Both the position numbers and the translations under genes were made by a program. Positions 41,562 to 50,328 of a stretch of DNA of 64,000 nt are shown here, piece after piece (position 1 is the first letter of the stretch; each line of letters begins with the position of its first letter). The notes under the pieces were generated by a model. The model had not been told where the DNA came from. It made no database searches and saw nothing but the letters and a program-made list of their open reading frames with translations. Source of the DNA: CAZMYM01 sp964620325 (GTDB taxonomy: Bacteria > Bipolaricaulota > Bipolaricaulia > UBA7950 > UBA9294); NCBI GenBank assembly GCA_964620325.1, contig CAZUIM010000002.1:51642-115641 (forward strand). Reading direction: 5' to 3'.

Positions 41562-41884
41562 GCTCCGATCAAGAGCGAGACATACGAATCATCGTCCACT
41601 CGTCGACCTCCGAGACGGCGCGACTTGAGGGGAGCGTCCGCCTTCCGAAGGGGGCCGAGTTCCCCGATCTGATCGACGCGCTGCGGAAGGAGTCGCCCGC
41701 GATCTACGAGGCGATCCGCCTTCGAATCCTGCGCGCCGCGGGGCGCGTCCTCGCCTACGGGCGGGACGAGCCTCTCCTGATGGCGATCGACGAGAAGCTC
41801 GCCGAAGGCGGAACCATCGTCTTCCCCGCTGAGGAGCAGGAACCCTCCGCGGTGTCGATCGATCCGCCGAAACACCTGAATTGA
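41558..41884 (+). CDS. Hypothetical 108-residue protein
   Basis: It is preceded by GGAGGGAGGG and coupled to the upstream small gene. The sequence (RDIRIIVHSSTSETARLEGS near the start, then a mixed alpha/beta region) has normal protein composition and no membrane segment. The pattern of short beta strands around a helix resembles a small ubiquitin-like or MoaD-like fold, but the C-terminus lacks a Gly-Gly, so this is only an impression. A strong terminator follows. Confidence 0.55.
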   Translation: MSSDQERDIRIIVHSSTSETARLEGSVRLPKGAEFPDLIDALRKESPAIYEAIRLRILRAAGRVLAYGRDEPLLMAIDEKLAEGGTIVFPAEEQEPSAVSIDPPKHLN

Positions 41885-41892
41885 CAGACCGG

Positions 41893-41920
41893 CCCCCGGA
41901 TGCGCTCTCGCATTCGGGGG
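41893..41920 (+). terminator. Intrinsic terminator after the 108-residue gene
   Basis: CCCCCGGATGCG (41893-41904), CTCT loop, CGCATTCGGGGG (41909-41920): a 12-bp stem with one G-U pair, followed by the pyrimidine-rich TCCTCTCTTT. Confidence 0.75.
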
Positions 41921-41966
41921 TCCTCTCTTTCCCGATCGTTGGGCGAAGACCGAGCCGTGGCCCCGC

Positions 41967-43295
41967 CTATCCGGCTCGTTCGAGGATCTCTTGCGCCGAG
42001 AGCGTTCCGGTCACCGCGGCGAACACGATTCCACGGGAGTGCCCCGAGGCGTCTCCCGCGACGAAGAGACCGGGAAGCCCCGTCTCCATCCCTTTCACCA
42101 CGTGGTACTGCGTGTCGTAGAACTTGATCTCCGGTGCGTAGATCAGCGTGGCGTCCGACGCGAGTCCAGGAAGGATCCGATCGAGTCGGTCGATCGATTC
42201 GAGGATGTCGACGACGATCCGCTGCGGCAGTGCCATGGAGACGTCGCCGGGAGTGAACTCCCGCAGCGTCGGCGCGATCCGAACGCGTCGAATCCGCTCC
42301 GCCGTCGAACGGCGTCCCTGCTTGAGGTCCTTCAGCCGCTGCAGAATCGGGCGGCCGCCGCCGATCGTCGACGCCAGCTGAGCGATCGCCCGGCCGTACT
42401 GCGTTGTATCTTCGACCGGATCGGTCAACTCGACGTGTACGAGGAGGGCGAAATTCGTGTTGTTCGACTTCCGCTCGTTCTCGGCGTGTCCGTTGACCAA
42501 CGCGAACTCGTCGTGATCCTCCCGAACGACGAATCCCCGCGGATTGGTGCAGAACGTGCGAACCATATCGTCGTAGGTCGGCGCCCGGACGCGAAGCTTC
42601 GCGTCGTACATGACGCTCTCGATCGGTTCGTACAACTCGGCCGGAAACTCGAGGCGGACCCCGACGTCGAGCGGCCCGAACGCGGGGCCGACGCCGAGTC
42701 TCCGCGTCACCTCTCGCAGCCAATACGCGCCGCTCCGTCCCGGCGCAGCGATGACGAATCGAGCTGCGAGGCTCCCCTCCTCGAGGACGACGCGGAACCC
42801 ATCACCGTCCGACTCGATTCCCGTAACCCGAGTGCCGAGGCGGAATTGGATCCCACGGTCGATCAGGTCGTGATAGAGAGCGTCGATCACCTCGCGGATT
42901 CGGCTCGTCCCGATGTGTCGCTGCCGCCCGGCGATGAATTCGATTCCGGCCTGGGCCGCTTCCTGGTTGAGCTGCGCGAGGGCGACCGCATCCTCTCCCG
43001 AGTAGGCCTCCGGCGCGCCACACTCCGTGAAGACCTCGTTCACTTGGGCGATCAGTCGAGCGAGTTCCCCCTCGCTGCATCCAATCGCCGTCGGGTCTCC
43101 GCCGATCTTCGATGTGAGGTTCAGTTTTCCGTCGGAGAAGGTCCCCGCACCACCGACGCCGTAGGTGATCGACTCTCGCTCCTTGGGGGCCAGTCCCCGG
43201 TCGATCACGAGGACCCGAAGGTCCGAGTCCGACAGGTGCAACGCGGCGAACAGGCCGGCCGAGCCGGCGCCGACGATCACGACATCGTAGTCCAT
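41967..43295 (-). CDS. FAD-dependent dehydrogenase/oxidoreductase (COG2509 type)
   Basis: The 442-residue protein has the dinucleotide fingerprint DVVIVGAGSAGLFAALHL at the start, GVGGAGTFSDGKLN near residue 47 and the C-terminal GLFVAGDASGHSRGI loop. It belongs to the uncharacterised NAD/FAD-utilising dehydrogenases (COG2509). The reaction is unknown. It lies in line with guaA-xpt on the same strand, 114 bp downstream. Confidence 0.8.
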   Translation of the reverse strand: MDYDVVIVGAGSAGLFAALHLSDSDLRVLVIDRGLAPKERESITYGVGGAGTFSDGKLNLTSKIGGDPTAIGCSEGELARLIAQVNEVFTECGAPEAYSGEDAVALAQLNQEAAQAGIEFIAGRQRHIGTSRIREVIDALYHDLIDRGIQFRLGTRVTGIESDGDGFRVVLEEGSLAARFVIAAPGRSGAYWLREVTRRLGVGPAFGPLDVGVRLEFPAELYEPIESVMYDAKLRVRAPTYDDMVRTFCTNPRGFVVREDHDEFALVNGHAENERKSNNTNFALLVHVELTDPVEDTTQYGRAIAQLASTIGGGRPILQRLKDLKQGRRSTAERIRRVRIAPTLREFTPGDVSMALPQRIVVDILESIDRLDRILPGLASDATLIYAPEIKFYDTQYHVVKGMETGLPGLFVAGDASGHSRGIVFAAVTGTLSAQEILERAG

Positions 43296-43409
43296 GGTCT
43301 CAAGCTCCCGAACGGTTGGATTCTTCCCACGATGTGAAGCCGAAACGGGATCGTAACAGGAACGCGAACGAAAACAAAGCCCGGCTCATGCCCCGTCGGC
43401 GCGACCCGC

Positions 43410-44924
43410 CTACTCCCACTCGATCGTCGCTGGCGGCTTGCTCGTCGTGTCGTAGACGACCCGGCCAATCTCCGGGATTTCGCGGGTGATCCGACCGGAG
43501 ATCCGATCGAGGAGCTCCGCCGGCAGACGGGCCCAATCCGCCGTCATCCCGTCGACGCTCGTCACCGCACGCAACGCAATGACGAACCCGTATCGTCGCT
43601 CGTCGCCGGCGACACCGACGCTCCGGGCGGGGATCAGAACGGCGAGCGCCTGCCAGACCCTCTCGTACCAGCCGGATCTGCGAAGCTCTTCGACGAAGAT
43701 GCGATCGGCCGAACGGGCGGCGGAGATCTTCTCGTCGGTCGCCTCGCCGAGAACGCGGATCGCCAACCCCGGCCCGGGAAACGGATGCCGGCTGCGGATC
43801 GACTCCGGCAGGCCGAGCAGACCCGCCAGCTCGCGAACCTCGTCCTTGAACAGGAGGCGGAGCGGTTCGACCAAATCGAATCCGAGACGTTCCGGGAGAC
43901 CGCCGACGTTGTGATGGCTCTTGATGTTCGCCGCGCCCTCGCCGCCGGCCGACTCGATGACGTCCGGGTAGAGCGTCCCTTGCGCCAGGAAGCGGAACGG
44001 ACCGTGTCGGCGCGCCGTCTCCTCGAAGACGGCGACGAACTCCCGGCCGATGGCGCGGCGCTTCGCCTCGGGATCCTCGATCCCCCGCAGGGCGGCGAGA
44101 AACCGATCTCTCGCATCCTCAACCTGCAGATTCACACCGAACGACCTCAGCGCCGTCGCGACCTCGTCTCGTTCGCCCGCCCGGAGAAGGCCGGGGTCGA
44201 CGAAGACCCCGAGATGCTCGACACCCGTCCGTGCCAACAGCAGCGCCAGCGTGCTCGAATCGACGCCTCCGGAGACCGCGAGGAGGACGCGCCCGTCCCC
44301 GACCTGCGCCTCGATCTCCTCGACGAGGCGATCGAGGGCGGCGGCTGGCGTCCAGTCCCGGGGAACTCCCGCGACGTCGAGGAAACGAGCCAACAGGCGG
44401 GATCCGTCTGGCGTGTGTGACACCTCGGGATGAAACTGGACCCCAACGAAGCGTCCGTCCGGCGAGGCCGCCGCGACGATCCGGTTCTCCGCGGTCGCCC
44501 CGAGAGCCTCCCACCCATCCGGAAGCCGCTCGACCGAATCGGCGTGACTCATCCAGACCTGCGCTCCCGGCTCGACGTCCTCGAAGAAGGGCCCGCCGAC
44601 TTCCGTCAAGCTCGCCCGTCCGTATTCGTGCGTCGACGTCGGCGCTACGCGCCCCCCGAACCGCTCCACCAACAGGTGAAACCCGTAGCAGATCCCGAGA
44701 ATCGGCAGATCGAGATCGTAGAGGGCCTCGTCCGGACGCGGCCCCGCCGCGTCGCGGGCCGAACGCGGACCGCCCGAAAGGACGACCGCACTCGGCTCCT
44801 CCCGGCGAATCCGCTCGACCGATGACGTTCCCGGGAGGACGACGGAGAAGGCATTCAGTTCGCGGAGACGGCGGACGATCAGGCGGGTGGTCTGCGAGCC
44901 GAAGTCGAGGACGACGACGCTCAT
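43410..44924 (-). CDS. guaA: GMP synthase (glutamine-hydrolysing)
   Basis: The 504-residue protein has a class I glutamine amidotransferase domain with catalytic Cys in ILGICYGF and the His/Glu pair in VQFHPEVSHT. The ATP-pyrophosphatase domain follows (AVSGGVDSSTLALLL near residue 207), then the dimerisation domain ending TSKPPATIEWE. It converts XMP to GMP. The start overlaps the xpt stop (4 bp), so guanine-nucleotide salvage via XMP is encoded as one unit. Confidence 0.95.
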   Translation of the reverse strand: MSVVVLDFGSQTTRLIVRRLRELNAFSVVLPGTSSVERIRREEPSAVVLSGGPRSARDAAGPRPDEALYDLDLPILGICYGFHLLVERFGGRVAPTSTHEYGRASLTEVGGPFFEDVEPGAQVWMSHADSVERLPDGWEALGATAENRIVAAASPDGRFVGVQFHPEVSHTPDGSRLLARFLDVAGVPRDWTPAAALDRLVEEIEAQVGDGRVLLAVSGGVDSSTLALLLARTGVEHLGVFVDPGLLRAGERDEVATALRSFGVNLQVEDARDRFLAALRGIEDPEAKRRAIGREFVAVFEETARRHGPFRFLAQGTLYPDVIESAGGEGAANIKSHHNVGGLPERLGFDLVEPLRLLFKDEVRELAGLLGLPESIRSRHPFPGPGLAIRVLGEATDEKISAARSADRIFVEELRRSGWYERVWQALAVLIPARSVGVAGDERRYGFVIALRAVTSVDGMTADWARLPAELLDRISGRITREIPEIGRVVYDTTSKPPATIEWE

Positions 44925-45535
44925 CGGCCGCCGGGGGCACCGTCGACCGACATCGGTCCCCCCCCGTCGGAGAAGGTGATCGTTCCCTCGTTCGGATCCA
45001 TCCGTTCGACGCAGAGGAGACTCTCGATCGGCACCGAGAACCGGGAGAGCGATTCCCGCCCTTCGGCGAACCCCTTCTCGATGATGAACGCGAACCCGAC
45101 GAGGGCCCCTCCGGCCTCGATCACCATGTCGGCGAGCGCCGCACTCGTCGTTCCCCGATACAGAAAGTCGTCGACGATGAGGACCCGCTCGTCGGGGGTC
45201 AGATAGTCGAGAGAGACGGAGATCTCGGTCACCGACCCCTTCGTCGGGGACCGGAGCCTGCGGACGATCGGCCGGACCATCGTCGCCGCCTTCCCCTTCT
45301 TGGCGTACACGGCGCGCGCGTTGAGCCGCCGTGCGATTTCGTATGCGACGACGTTTCCGGCCGCCTCCGCGGTCAGAACGAGCGACACGCCGGCGTCGGC
45401 GAACCGCCGAGAGGCCTGGAGGCCAGCCTGTTCGATGAAGCCCGGCGCGATCCGATGGTTGAGGAATCCGTCGACCCGTAGGAATTCATCGGACAGGACC
45501 TGTCCTTCGCGTCGAATCCAGTCGGCGAGCTGCAC
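44921..45535 (-). CDS. xpt: Xanthine phosphoribosyltransferase
   Basis: The 204-residue protein starts like Xpt (LSDEFLRVDGFLNHRIAPG) and has the PRPP-binding loop VLIVDDFLYRGTTSAAL near residue 125. It makes XMP from xanthine and PRPP, which the following guaA turns into GMP. Xanthine may come from or compete with the xdh operon. The start is GTG 45535. I see no purine riboswitch upstream; a TAGAAT box lies at 45582-45577. Confidence 0.87.
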   Translation of the reverse strand: MQLADWIRREGQVLSDEFLRVDGFLNHRIAPGFIEQAGLQASRRFADAGVSLVLTAEAAGNVVAYEIARRLNARAVYAKKGKAATMVRPIVRRLRSPTKGSVTEISVSLDYLTPDERVLIVDDFLYRGTTSAALADMVIEAGGALVGFAFIIEKGFAEGRESLSRFSVPIESLLCVERMDPNEGTITFSDGGGPMSVDGAPGGR

Positions 45536-45667
45536 GCGGACGACCCCCTCTTCCCACGCGATCGAACGACGTTCGCATTCTAACGAAAGCCCCCGCCGCC
45601 GTCACGAACCGACGGCCGGAGTGCTTCTCACGGAGTCCGCCCGGTTCGAGGACGCCAGATCGGACGA

Positions 45668-46006
45668 TCAGACCGGTACGAACTGGAATCCGTGGATCCC
45701 CCGACCTCCTTGTTCGCGGACGACGCCGATCGTCGTCCGCACCGCCTTGCCGAGCTTCGGATCGTCGTCGAGCAGGTGACCGGTCACCCGCTGGCCGTTC
45801 TCCAACTCGACGATCGCCAAACGAAGGTAGCGTGTCTCGTAGTCGATCGCGAGCGCGTAGACGTCCGTATAGGAGAGAATCTTGCCCTCGCCGCCGATCT
45901 CGACCGCTTCGAACGACTCCGCCCTGCACTTCGGGCAGACGGCGTGTGCCGGATAGCTGATCGTTCCGCAGGACGTGCACTTCGCGCCGAAGACCTTCTC
46001 GCTCAT
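45668..46006 (-). CDS. DUF35 OB-fold protein with zinc ribbon
   Basis: The 112-residue protein has an N-terminal zinc ribbon (CTSCGTISYPAHAVCPKC) and an OB-fold domain, the DUF35 layout. DUF35 proteins bind thiolases and, in archaea, shuttle acetoacetyl-CoA to HMG-CoA synthase. The thiolase partner is directly upstream and its TGA overlaps this ATG. No HMG-CoA synthase is in the window. Confidence 0.88.
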   Translation of the reverse strand: MSEKVFGAKCTSCGTISYPAHAVCPKCRAESFEAVEIGGEGKILSYTDVYALAIDYETRYLRLAIVELENGQRVTGHLLDDDPKLGKAVRTTIGVVREQGGRGIHGFQFVPV

Positions 46007-47187
46007 CACCCCTCCCCCCGCAGCACGCTCGCCACGACGTTGTTCCCGAATCCGCCGAAGTTGCAGGCGAAGCCGACGTTCGCGTTCACGATCTGGCGCC
46101 CGAACGCCTCGCCGCGCAGCTGCCAGGTCAGCTCGACCAGCTGAGCGACGCCGGTGGCGCCGACCGGATGCCCCTTCGCCTTCAGTCCGCCGGACGGGTT
46201 GATCGGCAGCGTCCCGTCGAGCCGCGTCTCCCCGCGCTCGAGCGCCCGATGGCCTTCGCCCCTCGGGAAGAAGCCGGCCGCCTCGCTTTCCGCGATTTCG
46301 AGGATCGTGAACGCATCGTGCAGCTCGACGACGTCGACGTCGGACGGTTCGAGTCCGCTCATCGAGAACGCCTGCTCGCTCGCCAGCCGGACCGACTTCA
46401 GGTCGGTCGGATCCTCGCGCTCGTGAACCGCATGCGTGTCGGTCGCTTGACCGATCCCGGCGACGCGAACCTTCGGCGCGTTGAGTCGCTCGGCGATCGC
46501 CCCGGAGACGAGGACGACCGACGCGGCTCCGTCACTGACCGGACAGCAGTCGAACAGATGAAGCGGTTCGGCAATCGGTGGGTTGTTCACGACCGCCTCC
46601 GGCGCCGTCAGGATTCCCTCCATGGTGATCGTCTGTCGGATGTGTGCATACGGATTCCTCGTCGCGTTCTCGTGGTTCTTGATCGCGACCATCGCCAGAT
46701 GTTTCCGCTCGATCCCGAATCGTTCCATGGCCAGTCGGGCGAACATTCCCGCCAGGGACGGAAGCGTCACACCGTAGATGTACTCAGCCTCAGGGTGCGA
46801 CAGACTGGCAACGAAGTCGGTCCCCTCGAGTCCGTTGACGACACGCATCCGCTCGACGCCGGTGACGAGGACGACGTCGGCCATCCCCGACGCGATCGCC
46901 TGACAGCCGACCTTGAACGCCGAAGCGCCCGACGCGGGGCCGTTTTCGACCGCTTCCGCGGCGGCCGGATAGAGAGCCAACTGGTCGACCAGTGCGCTTC
47001 CCAGCGCGGTCTGGTGGTTGATGCGCGCCGCCCCCATGTTGGCGACGACGACCGCATCGACCGGCACCTCGCCGAGGTTCGCATGATGCAGGGCCGACAG
47101 AGAAGCGGCACTGGCGAGCCTGATCAACGACCACTCCGATCGGCCGAACATCGTCATCCCCGCGCCGGCGACGTAGATCGGTCTCAT
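46006..47187 (-). CDS. Thiolase-family protein lacking the nucleophilic cysteine
   Basis: The 393-residue protein has an SCP-x/archaeal-type thiolase fold: VAGAGMTMFGRSEW at the start, HDAFT near residue 289, GGLKAKGHPVGATG near residue 333 and ACNFGGFGNN near the end. At the position of the acyl-accepting cysteine the sequence is VENGPASGASAF, with Pro84 (codon CCC, 46938-46936) instead of Cys. The His of GHP is present. It may not form the usual acyl-enzyme, or it may act as a non-catalytic partner or a divergent acyl transferase. It is operonic with DUF35 and a GNAT-like gene. Confidence 0.85.
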   Translation of the reverse strand: MRPIYVAGAGMTMFGRSEWSLIRLASAASLSALHHANLGEVPVDAVVVANMGAARINHQTALGSALVDQLALYPAAAEAVENGPASGASAFKVGCQAIASGMADVVLVTGVERMRVVNGLEGTDFVASLSHPEAEYIYGVTLPSLAGMFARLAMERFGIERKHLAMVAIKNHENATRNPYAHIRQTITMEGILTAPEAVVNNPPIAEPLHLFDCCPVSDGAASVVLVSGAIAERLNAPKVRVAGIGQATDTHAVHEREDPTDLKSVRLASEQAFSMSGLEPSDVDVVELHDAFTILEIAESEAAGFFPRGEGHRALERGETRLDGTLPINPSGGLKAKGHPVGATGVAQLVELTWQLRGEAFGRQIVNANVGFACNFGGFGNNVVASVLRGEG

Positions 47188-47879
47188 TCCCGTTCCTCCT
47201 TCTCGCCGGCGACTTGGCGAACGAGGACCCCCTCTTCCGGGAGGGTGATCTCGGCCGCACTGCGCATCAGGTCCTCCGGGACCGGACGTCGCCCGGAGAC
47301 GAGACGCGGCTTCGCGTTGTAGTAAGTCTCCCGTGGGAGGACCCACGACGGCACGCCGCCGAGCTCGTGCTGAACGTCGAAACGCTTCTCAAGCGGATAC
47401 TCGATCATCCATCGCCGGAAGCCGATCGGGCTCTCGGCCACGATCAGGACCTCCTCCTGACCGCAGTGCTCGATGTGGTACTCCATCTTCGCCGCGAACA
47501 GGTGCGATCCGACCCGCAGCCCGCGGCGGACGGTCAACGTGTGGTAGCTCATCCCCGTCTTCTCGTCGACGAGTCGGCCGTTGACCATCCCGGCGAGGAC
47601 GCCGTCGATCAGCCCGGCCAGAACGTACTCGTCCTTGACGCGGTAACGCTTGTACGCGAGGAGCTCGCCGAACAACCGCGCCGCGACGATGTCGTAGAAA
47701 TCTCGCTCGACCCAGAGGAGCGGATAGATCGCTTCAAGAAGGATCGGGATCTCATCTCGGTCGACCCCTCGCACTACCATCTGCTCACCGCTTGCCAGGG
47801 TGATCGCCTTGGGAGGGTACGGAGGCATCTCCATCGCCGGCGGGCGAAGGTTCGCTTCCAGTTCGCTGACGTGCGCCAT
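47184..47879 (-). CDS. GNAT-like protein of the thiolase operon
   Basis: The 231-residue protein overlaps the thiolase gene by 4 bp. The central part (VLAGLIDGVLAGMVNGR, then YHTLTVRRGLRVGSHLFAAKM) resembles the beta4-helix3 acetyl-CoA site of GNAT acetyltransferases, but the fit is loose. I chose ATG 47879, preceded by AAGGAG, over an upstream in-frame start at 47927. Co-translation with thiolase and DUF35 suggests a joint acyl-CoA pathway. Confidence 0.6.
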   Translation of the reverse strand: MAHVSELEANLRPPAMEMPPYPPKAITLASGEQMVVRGVDRDEIPILLEAIYPLLWVERDFYDIVAARLFGELLAYKRYRVKDEYVLAGLIDGVLAGMVNGRLVDEKTGMSYHTLTVRRGLRVGSHLFAAKMEYHIEHCGQEEVLIVAESPIGFRRWMIEYPLEKRFDVQHELGGVPSWVLPRETYYNAKPRLVSGRRPVPEDLMRSAAEITLPEEGVLVRQVAGEKEERE

Positions 47880-48122
47880 GCGGACTCCTTTCCTTCCGTT
47901 TCGGGGGTCGCCGGCCGCCGCCTCCATCGCGCGAGGCGAGCGCCGACGTCAAGCTGTCATACTGACTGACGCCCTAGCCTAAGCCGACGGGGAACGGCCC
48001 GTCAATTCGATCGCGGGAAGGAAGATCTCAGCGATTCGGGACCGATCGCACCTGCGCTCCAGAATGTCGGTCTGTATACTCTCCCGACACGAGCGTCGGG
48101 GGTCGCAAGCAGAGGAGACAGT

Positions 48123-49529
48123 ATGCGATACGCGTATGACGTCTGCACGATCGGCCTCGGACCTGCAGGAATGGCCGTGTCGATCATGGCTGCCCACATG
48201 GGGCTGAAGGTCCTGGGGATCGAACGACGCAGCCTCGGCGGCGAGTGTATGAGCGTCGGCTGCATCCCGAGCAAGGCCCTTCTTCGAACGGCCCACGCCC
48301 GCCACATGACCCAGAGGCTGCCGTCACTCGGGCTTTCGCCGGTCGAGTCGCCCGATCCGGTCGCCCCGTTCGCCCGGATCGCCGATCGGCTTCGATTCAT
48401 CGACGAGAAGAAGACGACGGCGATGTTCGAGAAGGTCGATCTGAGGCTCCGCGAGGGCTCCGCTTCGTTCGTCGGACCGCACACCGTCGCCGTCGGCGAC
48501 GAGCAGCATACGGCGAAGAAGATCTTCGTCTGCACGGGGACGGTCCCCGCCGTCCCGCCGATCGCCGGCCTCGATTCGGTCGAGTACCTGACGAACGAGA
48601 CGGTGTTCGACCTCGATGAGATCCCGGAGAGCCTCGTGATCCTCGGCGGCGGCGCGATCGGATGCGAAATGGCCCAGGCCTTCTCGCGCCTCGGATCTCG
48701 CGTCACCATCGTCCACATGGATCGGCACCTTCTCCCACACGGCGATTCGGACGCCGGCCGGTCACTCGAGGATCTCTTCGCGCAAGAGGGAATCTCCGTC
48801 TACAACGAGCGGGCGCTTCACCGCGCCACGCAAGAGGGCCGGACGATCGCGCTGCGGACGGACCGGAACGAAACCCTGCGGGGCGATCGGCTCCTCGTCG
48901 CCGCCGGAAGACGCTTCGACCCCTCTTCCCTCAACCTGGAGGCGGCCGGCGTTGCGTACGGAGACGGCGGAATCCGAGTCGATCGACACCTGCGTACGAC
49001 GCGTCGGCACGTCTTCGCGCCGGGCGACTGCAACGGCGTCCATCTCTTCTCGCACGCGGCGATGCACCAGGGGATGATCGCCCTGATCAACGCGATGCTT
49101 CCCGGGCCATTCCGGCGGGATTACCGACGCTACGTCGTCCCGTGGACCGTCTTCACCGATCCACCGATCTCGCACGTCGGTTGGCTGGAACGGGATCTCC
49201 AGGAGCACGACATCGCGTACGAGACGATCGAGTCTCGATATGAGGATTACGGAGCCGCGATCGCCGAAGAGATCGCCGTCGGATCGGTGAAAGCGTTCGT
49301 CAGCGAATCCGGCCGGATCTACGGCGCGCGCATCATCGGCGAAGGGGCAGCCGAGATGATCAACGAGTGGGGATTGGCGATCCAGAACCGCCTTCGGATC
49401 CACAAGATCATGTTCCTCCAGCACAGCTTCCCGTCGATGTCGTTCCTCAACAAGCGCGTCGCCGAAGGTTGGATGATGAAGCGAATGGAGAGTCCCGCAC
49501 TGCGCCGGATGGTCAGGCTCCTGTTCTGA
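48123..49529 (+). CDS. Dihydrolipoamide dehydrogenase-like FAD/NAD disulfide oxidoreductase
   Basis: The 468-residue protein has the FAD fingerprint IGLGPAGMAVSIMA, the redox disulfide GGECMSVGCIPSKAL, the NAD-binding ILGGGAIGCEMAQAFSRLG and a second FAD segment VFAPGDCNG. The C-terminal active-site region reads QHSFPSMSF: the catalytic His is kept, but the Glu expected a few residues later in true dihydrolipoamide dehydrogenases is absent. No 2-oxoacid dehydrogenase E1/E2 genes are nearby, so the substrate is open. A hairpin (48083-48100) precedes the start. Confidence 0.82.
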   Translation: MRYAYDVCTIGLGPAGMAVSIMAAHMGLKVLGIERRSLGGECMSVGCIPSKALLRTAHARHMTQRLPSLGLSPVESPDPVAPFARIADRLRFIDEKKTTAMFEKVDLRLREGSASFVGPHTVAVGDEQHTAKKIFVCTGTVPAVPPIAGLDSVEYLTNETVFDLDEIPESLVILGGGAIGCEMAQAFSRLGSRVTIVHMDRHLLPHGDSDAGRSLEDLFAQEGISVYNERALHRATQEGRTIALRTDRNETLRGDRLLVAAGRRFDPSSLNLEAAGVAYGDGGIRVDRHLRTTRRHVFAPGDCNGVHLFSHAAMHQGMIALINAMLPGPFRRDYRRYVVPWTVFTDPPISHVGWLERDLQEHDIAYETIESRYEDYGAAIAEEIAVGSVKAFVSESGRIYGARIIGEGAAEMINEWGLAIQNRLRIHKIMFLQHSFPSMSFLNKRVAEGWMMKRMESPALRRMVRLLF

Positions 49530-49575
49530 GGACGGTCGACACCGGCAGACGGCGGCCTCGCCACCGGAAGCGTCG

Positions 49576-49604
49576 TTGACACGCCCAGTCCGCTTGGCTA
49601 TCAT
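49576..49604 (+). promoter_or_regulatory. rpsI promoter
   Basis: TTGACA (49576-49581), 17-bp spacer, TATCAT (49599-49604): a perfect -35 and five of six at -10, about 47 nt before the rpsI start. Confidence 0.75.
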
Positions 49605-49651
49605 TCACCCGCTCACTCGCAGGTGAGATTCTAGGAGGTGCCATTCCTTCT

Positions 49652-50089
49652 GTGGAACAGGGTGAAAGGCGATTGCCGAAGAGAGTGAACGACGCGTTTC
49701 ACGCCGTCGGACGGCGGAAGTCGGCTACGGCCCGCGTCTATTTGACTGAAGGGGACGGAGCGCTCCAGATCAACAGGCGTCCGGCCGAGGAGTACTTCGC
49801 CTCGTTCCAGGCTCCCGGTGAGCACCTCGAGAAGACGCTCAAGGCGCCGTTCTACGTCACCGGAACGGTCGGTCGATTCAACGTCCGGGCGACGGTTCGC
49901 GGCGGCGGGTTCACTGGACAGCTCGAGGCCGTCCGCCTTGGCATCTCCCGCGCTCTCTGCGGTGTCACGACCGAATACCGCGGGCCGCTGAAGAAGGCGG
50001 GCCTGCTGACGCGGGACGCGCGCGCAGTCGAGCGAAAGAAGATCAACCGCCGGAAGGCGCGCAAGAGCGAGCAGTACTCGAAGCGCTAG
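49652..50089 (+). CDS. rpsI: 30S ribosomal protein S9
   Basis: The 145-residue product carries AVGRRKSATARVYL near residue 18, GGGFTGQLEAVRLGISRAL near residue 85 and the basic C-terminal tail KKARKSEQYSKR that reaches the P-site tRNA. The start is GTG 49652 with AGGAGGTG at 49633-49640; GTG 49685 is an alternative. The usual partner rplM (L13) is not upstream; the gene has its own promoter and is followed by rpmE. Confidence 0.95.
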   Translation: MEQGERRLPKRVNDAFHAVGRRKSATARVYLTEGDGALQINRRPAEEYFASFQAPGEHLEKTLKAPFYVTGTVGRFNVRATVRGGGFTGQLEAVRLGISRALCGVTTEYRGPLKKAGLLTRDARAVERKKINRRKARKSEQYSKR

Positions 50090-50112
50090 AACGGCAACGG
50101 AGGACCCGACTC

Positions 50113-50328
50113 GTGAAACAGGGAATCCATCCAGAATTGAAGAAGGCAATCGTTCGATGCGGATGCGGAGCGGAGTTCGAGACGCTCTCCACCGAGGAGG
50201 AGCTCCGCGTCGACATCTGCTCGAAGTGTCATCCATTCTTCACCGGCGAGGAACGGTTCGTCGACACCGAAGGGCGCGTCGAGCGGTTCAACCGGAAGTA
50301 CGCTGAGGCGGGCAAGGACAAGAAGTGA
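50113..50328 (+). CDS. rpmE: 50S ribosomal protein L31, zinc-binding type
   Basis: The 71-residue protein begins MKQGIHPELKKAIVRCGCG and has CSKCHPFFTG, giving the CxC...CxxC zinc ligands of C+ type L31. The RVERFNRKY tail is standard. It lies 23 bp after rpsI and overlaps the DUF1385 gene by 4 bp. Confidence 0.95.
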   Translation: MKQGIHPELKKAIVRCGCGAEFETLSTEEELRVDICSKCHPFFTGEERFVDTEGRVERFNRKYAEAGKDKK

